A DNA stretch of 64,000 nt from Streptococcus mitis (GTDB taxonomy: Bacteria > Bacillota > Bacilli > Lactobacillales > Streptococcaceae): positions 124,001-188,000 of the forward strand of contig NZ_CABEHV010000004.1 of the NCBI RefSeq assembly GCF_901542415.1, read 5' to 3'. Below the pieces are notes generated by a model. It did not search any database and was not told the DNA's origin. It saw only the letters and a program-made list of their open reading frames with translations. The translations under genes were made by a program, and so were the position numbers. Positions 59,955 to 64,000 of the stretch are shown here, piece after piece; positions within the stretch are counted from its first letter, which is position 1; each line of letters begins with the position of its first letter.

Positions 59955-60578
59955 ATGAAAAAATCAGAAACATTAACAGAGTTCAGTAAGGCTTTTGCGA
60001 AAACTCAACAAGAAATGAAACAACCTTTAAAAGATGCTAACAATCCATTTTTTAAAAGCAAGTATGTACCGCTTGAGAATGTGGTAGAAGCTATCACAGA
60101 GTCAGCAAGTAAGAATGGTCTATCATTCACTCAATTTCCGTCAAGCGACGAAGCTGGGAATGTAACGGTTGGGACACTAGTAATGCATAGTTCAGGCGAA
60201 TGGATTGAATATGATCCAATCAAAATGAAGCCAGTCAAAAATGACCCTCAATCAATCGGGTCAGCCATCACTTATGCTAAACGCTACGCATTATCTGCTA
60301 TTTTTGGGATAACAAGTGACCCAGACGATGATGGGAATGAGGCTACGCAAACAAAAAAGAAAGCACCAGCTAAGAAAAAAGATGAACCTGTTATCTCAGT
60401 TGAAAAAGCAAACTACTACCTGAAAGAAATTGCTGCTATTTCTACTGAAAAAGGCAAAGAGGATGGTTCTATCGTTAAATGGTTCTTGAACCACCTTGGA
60501 GTAGTTGATTATAAGATGATTAAGCAATCACAGATTGAAGATGCAGATATGTTACTTGGGAAATTGAAAGGAAACTAG
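59955..60578 (+). CDS. erf: ERF family single-strand annealing recombinase
   Basis: 207 residues. The ERF motif KDANNPFFKSKYVPLENVVEAI near residue 22 and SIGSAITYAKRYALSAIFGI near residues 92-111 are hallmarks. A Lys-rich linker and an acidic C-terminal segment follow. Works with the adjacent SSB in phage recombination. AGGAGTTAGGAT precedes the ATG. Confidence 0.9.
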   Translation: MKKSETLTEFSKAFAKTQQEMKQPLKDANNPFFKSKYVPLENVVEAITESASKNGLSFTQFPSSDEAGNVTVGTLVMHSSGEWIEYDPIKMKPVKNDPQSIGSAITYAKRYALSAIFGITSDPDDDGNEATQTKKKAPAKKKDEPVISVEKANYYLKEIAAISTEKGKEDGSIVKWFLNHLGVVDYKMIKQSQIEDADMLLGKLKGN

Positions 60579-60581
60579 AAA

Positions 60582-61004
60582 ATGATAAATAATGTCGTAT
60601 TAGTTGGTCGTTTGACCAAAGACGCAGAGCTACGTTACACACAATCAAATGTGGCAGTTGCTACGTTTACTCTTGCAGTTAATCGCACATTTAAAAGTGA
60701 AAATGGGGAGCGTGAAGCTGATTTTATCAATTGCGTTATGTGGCGTAAGCAAGCTGAAAATCTGGCTAATTGGGCTAAAAAAGGCGCTTTAATTGGAATC
60801 ACTGGACGCATTCAGACTCGGACATATGATAACCAACAAGGACAACGTGTCTATGTGACAGAAGTGGTTGCTGAGAATTTCCAGCTTTTGGAATCTAGAA
60901 AAGATGGTAGTCAACAAACAGTTGATAACCACGACCAGCAAGCACCGAATTTTGCAAGAAATTCAAATCCGATGGATATTTCAGATGACGATTTGCCGTT
61001 TTGA
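60582..61004 (+). CDS. ssb: Single-stranded DNA-binding protein
   Basis: 140 residues. The OB fold occupies about 1-105 ([41 protein letters not shown]) and the acidic tip DISDDDLPF is intact, so it can recruit partner proteins. It starts 4 nt after erf. A phage copy distinct from the host gene. Confidence 0.95.
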   Translation: MINNVVLVGRLTKDAELRYTQSNVAVATFTLAVNRTFKSENGEREADFINCVMWRKQAENLANWAKKGALIGITGRIQTRTYDNQQGQRVYVTEVVAENFQLLESRKDGSQQTVDNHDQQAPNFARNSNPMDISDDDLPF

Positions 61005-61025
61005 TATTTGATAGATTGGAAAAAT

Positions 61026-61265
61026 ATGACTGAATTAGTAAAAGTAGATGTGCAGTGTCCGTTTTGTGGGGAATGTTATCACAGAATGGTTAAGATTAAA
61101 CCTTCATCAATTCGTTGTAGAGCGTGCAGTAAATTCCTGCATTTGAAATGGACGGGCAACACACCGACAAGTACGAATAAAGCAGGTTTTGGGCGGTTAG
61201 CGTATGATCCGTATAACAACAACGAGGAGATTATGGAACTGAATGAGGTGTTCGCAAAGGTATGA
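61026..61265 (+). CDS. Hypothetical prophage zinc-finger-like protein
   Basis: 79 residues from ATG 61026 (a TTG at 61008 is the alternative). CPFCGECY and CRAC form a four-Cys cluster. Function unknown. The last bases overlap the RusA start by 4 nt (ATGA). Confidence 0.65.
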   Translation: MTELVKVDVQCPFCGECYHRMVKIKPSSIRCRACSKFLHLKWTGNTPTSTNKAGFGRLAYDPYNNNEEIMELNEVFAKV

Positions 61266-61687
61266 AAGAACGATTGATTTTGAAATTTGAGTTGAACAGG
61301 AAACAGATGATCAACTCAAACGACAGACCTCACTTTCATCAAAAGGCTAAAATCACTAAGTTCTTACGGCAATTAGCTGAATACGAGGGCAACAATGTAC
61401 TGAGAGATTACTTTGGGTTGCCTTATAGCGAGGACAAGCCTTGCAAGGTTAAGGTTCGGATATATCCTCCGACAAATAGGAAGTATGACCCACCGAATTG
61501 GTCACCAACAAGCAAGGCTTTGTTTGACGGATTGACGGACGCAAAGATTTGGACAGATGATAATTACAACGTGATTGTATCAACTGAGTTTATGCACGGT
61601 GGTAAGTCTGGAAATAAGAATTACAGAATTGAATTAGAGATTTATGAATATCACGAGATATTGCAGAGGATAGTAGATGGGATTTGA
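61262..61687 (+). CDS. rusA: RusA family Holliday-junction resolvase
   Basis: 141 residues. KVRIYPPTNRKYDPPNWSPTSKALFDGLTDAKIWTDDN contains the Asp-rich catalytic residues of RusA (P-x-D and D-D). It cuts four-way junctions in phage recombination and replication. Starts by ATGA overlap with the zinc-finger gene. Confidence 0.92.
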   Translation: MKERLILKFELNRKQMINSNDRPHFHQKAKITKFLRQLAEYEGNNVLRDYFGLPYSEDKPCKVKVRIYPPTNRKYDPPNWSPTSKALFDGLTDAKIWTDDNYNVIVSTEFMHGGKSGNKNYRIELEIYEYHEILQRIVDGI

Positions 61688-61886
61688 CAAACAGATTGTG
61701 ATTGACGGACTGAAACGTACGGTCGAGCAAAACGAAGAGAAGATAATCGAGTATTCGAAGCCGTGCGATTCACGGAAAAGACGCATTAGAGCGCTAGAGC
61801 GCGATTTGTTGAAGAAAAAGAATAAAGAATTAAAAAAGAAAGTAAAGGAGTTAGAGGATGATGGAAGATTTAAAGCAAAAAATTAA
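61677..61886 (+). CDS. Hypothetical prophage coiled-coil protein
   Basis: 69 residues, extremely charged and helical (KRRIRALERDLLKKKNKELKKKV). Overlaps the ends of both neighbours (rusA by 11 nt, next gene by 29 nt). No family recognised. Confidence 0.6.
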   Translation: MGFDKQIVIDGLKRTVEQNEEKIIEYSKPCDSRKRRIRALERDLLKKKNKELKKKVKELEDDGRFKAKN

Positions 61887-62184
61887 TGCAGTATACAACT
61901 GGACGGTAGAAGACGGGAAGCCCAAACCTCCCAAGCAAAATTTACCACAAGCGGTGAAAGACCGGGCGAACTATTTTTGGGAAATGGCAGAAGATGGTAT
62001 GACATTTACGGGAGTGATGGAATGCATCTTCGCTGATGAAAAGCCTACAGACTATGCTTTGGGAGCTACTAAGGGTTGGTTGCCAAAATCTAAGGAGTTT
62101 GATGATTGGGTTGGCTATTCGCCAAGCATGGCTCAGGTAGTTATTGCAGTTTATTTGATTTATGGAGGAAGGGAAGATGAATAA
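61858..62184 (+). CDS. Hypothetical prophage protein
   Basis: 108 residues (MEDLKQKINAVYNWTVEDGK; AVKDRANYFWEMAEDGMTFTG). Similar short proteins occur near RusA in streptococcal phages. GGAGTTAGAGG precedes ATG 61858, or 61861. Function unknown. Confidence 0.68.
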   Translation: MMEDLKQKINAVYNWTVEDGKPKPPKQNLPQAVKDRANYFWEMAEDGMTFTGVMECIFADEKPTDYALGATKGWLPKSKEFDDWVGYSPSMAQVVIAVYLIYGGREDE

Positions 62185-62704
62185 GCAGGAATTGATTGAG
62201 GGAATCGAAGCCGTACCAGCACATAATACAAGAACAAGACCTTGGATTGACAAGAGAGTTGTCCTTGATTTAATCAGACTACTAGACGAGCCGCAGAAAG
62301 TCAAAATTCCGCAGTGTGTAGCGGATTGGATTGAGAAATGTAAAACATTTAAGCATTTTACTGTGAGTCTATCTTTTGCATTGCAACCCATCGTATGGGA
62401 AGAAAATAATCTCTCTGACAAATGCATTGACTGGTTAATGGATGCAAATAATCAAAACACCTTCGCTCGTGCATGGCTTGACGGCTACGAGGTCGAGGAA
62501 GAAAAGCGGTATTTGGTTCGTTTTAAAGGATTAGATAAAGACTTAGAATACCTAAATTTTAAGCACGGTCATGTTTGGGTATTTAGCGACAATATAGAGA
62601 ATGAGGAATATCGCACATGCCACACCCGCAAAGAACTCGAAGAAGCAGATTTCGGCTGGGTATTCGATTGCCCAGGGGTTGAGATTGAGGAGGTTGAAGA
62701 ATGA
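62177..62704 (+). CDS. DUF1642 family phage protein
   Basis: 175 residues from ATG 62177 (GGAAGGGAAG upstream). MNKQELIEGIEAVPAHNT at the start, central CVADWIEKCKTF and the C-terminal YLVRFKGLDKDLEYL and EFTRKELEEADFGWVFDC-like end match DUF1642 of lactic phages. Function unknown. Confidence 0.82.
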   Translation: MNKQELIEGIEAVPAHNTRTRPWIDKRVVLDLIRLLDEPQKVKIPQCVADWIEKCKTFKHFTVSLSFALQPIVWEENNLSDKCIDWLMDANNQNTFARAWLDGYEVEEEKRYLVRFKGLDKDLEYLNFKHGHVWVFSDNIENEEYRTCHTRKELEEADFGWVFDCPGVEIEEVEE

Positions 62705-62808
62705 CAGTAGAACAATTCCTTCAATCGTTATCCCACCTTATGTGGACTTCATATTGGTCAGTAATTTTTTATAAGTTCTTTAAAAATAATAAAAATAATA
62801 AAGATTGA
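62701..62808 (+). CDS. Hypothetical small prophage membrane protein
   Basis: 35 residues with one hydrophobic stretch (LMWTSYWSVIFYKFF) and an Asn/Lys tail. Starts by ATGA overlap with the DUF1642 gene; GAGGAGG lies 11 nt before. Function unknown. Confidence 0.55.
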   Translation: MTVEQFLQSLSHLMWTSYWSVIFYKFFKNNKNNKD

Positions 62809-62820
62809 GGAGATTGAGTG

Positions 62821-63297
62821 ATGGGAGATATACGAATACTAGATGCGTGCTGTGGTTCTAGGATGTTCTGGTTTGATAAACACGAACCACATACGACATT
62901 CATGGATATTAGGCAAGAAACATTTGAGATACATGGCAAAAAGGTCAATGTCAATCCTGATATTATCGGTGATTTTCGTGACATGCCATTCGATGATGAA
63001 ACATTTAATCTAGTAGTATTTGATCCGCCACATCTAAAATGGGCAGGTCAAAACTCAATTATGCGATCACAATATGGCCAGTTGGATAAAGTTACCTGGT
63101 CGGAAGATTTAGCCAAGGGTTTTGAAGAATGTATGAGGGTTCTAAAAGTTGGAGGTACTCTAGTTTTTAAATGGTCTGATTGTCAAATCAACGTTAAAGA
63201 AGTTCTTAAATCTGTACCTTTTAAACCATTGTTTGGGCAACAAAGAGGTACTACGCATTGGATGACGTTTATGAAATTTGAGGAGGTCACAGATTGA
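62821..63297 (+). CDS. SAM-dependent methyltransferase-like phage protein
   Basis: 158 residues from ATG 62821. IRILDACCGSRMFW is a SAM-binding motif I, and LVVFDPPHLKW a motif IV-type DPPH loop, followed by RVLKVGGTLVFKWSDC. Substrate DNA or other is unknown. AGGAG is 8 nt upstream. Adjacent to a second methyltransferase two genes later. Confidence 0.78.
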   Translation: MGDIRILDACCGSRMFWFDKHEPHTTFMDIRQETFEIHGKKVNVNPDIIGDFRDMPFDDETFNLVVFDPPHLKWAGQNSIMRSQYGQLDKVTWSEDLAKGFEECMRVLKVGGTLVFKWSDCQINVKEVLKSVPFKPLFGQQRGTTHWMTFMKFEEVTD

Positions 63298-63554
63298 AAC
63301 GATTCATAGCTATCTGGATTTTATTATCTGCTGGATTGAATATCTGGCAGATGGACAGGATTCGAGATTTGGAAGAAAAGAAGCCGATGATTATCTATAA
63401 GGCCGATAACGCAGGCGCTGAGATATTTGGTAAGGTGGTCGAGAAAGGACGGCACGGCAAGCTATACACAGTGACTATCAGAGATTACGGGGTGTTCGTA
63501 GTTACTAGAGAGCAATTTGAGAAAATCAGAGTAGGGGATGAGGTGATGTTGTGA
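63294..63554 (+). CDS. DUF1372 family phage protein
   Basis: 86 residues with an N-terminal membrane helix (about 3-20) and a beta-rich domain (GKLYTVTIRDYGVFVVTREQFEKI). The start is TTG 63294 with AGGAGG 7 nt upstream, overlapping the previous stop. DUF1372 is common in streptococcal phages; function unknown. Confidence 0.8.
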   Translation: MKRFIAIWILLSAGLNIWQMDRIRDLEEKKPMIIYKADNAGAEIFGKVVEKGRHGKLYTVTIRDYGVFVVTREQFEKIRVGDEVML

Positions 63555-64000
63555 AATTATTTCTTCACGAAGATTGTATGGACGTCATGAAAAGATATCC
63601 TGACAACTATTTTGATTTATCTATTGTCGATCCGCCATATTTTTCCGGGCCAGAAAAAAGAAAATACTATGGTCGAAAAGTCAGTCCAATAGGTGTAAGC
63701 AAGCTGTATAGCGAAATATCAGAGTGGCAAATTCCAAATAGAGATTATTTTGATGAGTTATTTAGAGTTTCAAAAAATCAAATCATTTGGGGAGTGAACT
63801 ACTTCGACTATTCTTTTGGTTCTGGCCGTATCGTTTGGGACAAAGTTAATGGTCATTCAAGTTTTTCAGATTGTGAGATAGCATACTGCAGCTTACATGA
63901 TAGTACACGACTGTTTCGCTATATGTGGAATGGTATGATGCAAGGCAAGTCAATATCTGAAGGTCATATACAACAAGGAAATAAGACCTTGAATGAGGTT
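63551..64000 (+). CDS. Phage DNA methyltransferase, N-terminal part (runs off the window)
   Basis: Open from GTG 63551 (GTGA overlap with the previous stop) to the edge: 150 codons without a stop. MKLFLHEDCMDVMKRYPDNYFDLSIVDPPYFSG is the N4/N6 amino methyltransferase start with the DPPY catalytic motif. A downstream SAM motif (FxGxG) would lie outside the window. It probably modifies phage DNA against host restriction. Confidence 0.85.
   Translation, partial: MKLFLHEDCMDVMKRYPDNYFDLSIVDPPYFSGPEKRKYYGRKVSPIGVSKLYSEISEWQIPNRDYFDELFRVSKNQIIWGVNYFDYSFGSGRIVWDKVNGHSSFSDCEIAYCSLHDSTRLFRYMWNGMMQGKSISEGHIQQGNKTLNEV

Overview
The window reads as a chromosome segment of a mitis-group Streptococcus. 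Supporting signs are an H2O2-forming pyruvate oxidase gene (spxB) at the left edge, the gene order tetR-dCMP deaminase-upp-clpP-ylbG-livJHMGF-acuB-prfB-ftsEX, an SMK-box metK, PgdA with the pneumococcal catalytic numbering, and promoters dominated by the extended -10 type TGnTATAAT. The species (mitis, oralis, infantis or another) cannot be fixed by reading alone.

Positions 1-48600 are core chromosome. They hold spxB (partial), manA, an SNF symporter, a MerR/TipA regulator, a YhiN flavoprotein, DegV, a TetR divergon, upp, clpP (with a CtsR box), a branched-chain amino acid ABC operon (with a CodY box), a CBS-ACT protein, prfB (with its +1 frameshift), ftsEX, a glucose-type PTS (with a cre palindrome), cshB, metK behind a very large SMK box, pgdA, and a glycine T-box operon (GFA-like, glyQ, glyS, DUF896). 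These are followed by a flavin island on the minus strand (two FMN reductases and ApbE) divergent from nox, then pdxST, hlyIII/DUF1836, ogt, an amino-acid ABC pair, trxB, rlmB, def, a CapA-type protein, a HAD phosphatase, an SGNH hydrolase and the tmRNA gene ssrA.

From about 48578 to the right edge lies the left part of a prophage integrated at the 3' end of ssrA. Its minus-strand lysogeny arm is integrase, a membrane/DUF3862-like protein, a MazF/PemK-like protein, two hypotheticals and an S24 repressor. A divergent control region carries operators of the form TTGCG-N7-CGCAA. The rightward early region is interrupted by two minus-strand inserts, one of them a DUF4145 protein. It continues with two small XRE regulators, a replisome organizer containing a four-iteron cluster (candidate origin), a DnaC-like loader, a ParB-like protein, Gp157, ERF recombinase, SSB, RusA, DUF1642, DUF1372 and two methyltransferases. 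Late genes and attR are outside the window.

The most interesting signals are: (1) an FMN-reductase/PAS protein whose Gly/His-rich tail carries two copies of an ApbE flavinylation motif, encoded beside apbE; (2) an SMK riboswitch whose helix 3 is replaced by a structured arm of about 190 nt containing a second copy of the conserved 3' core; (3) three genes whose extended -10 lies exactly 6 nt from the ATG, predicting leaderless mRNAs; (4) the phage operator set and the iteron cluster.
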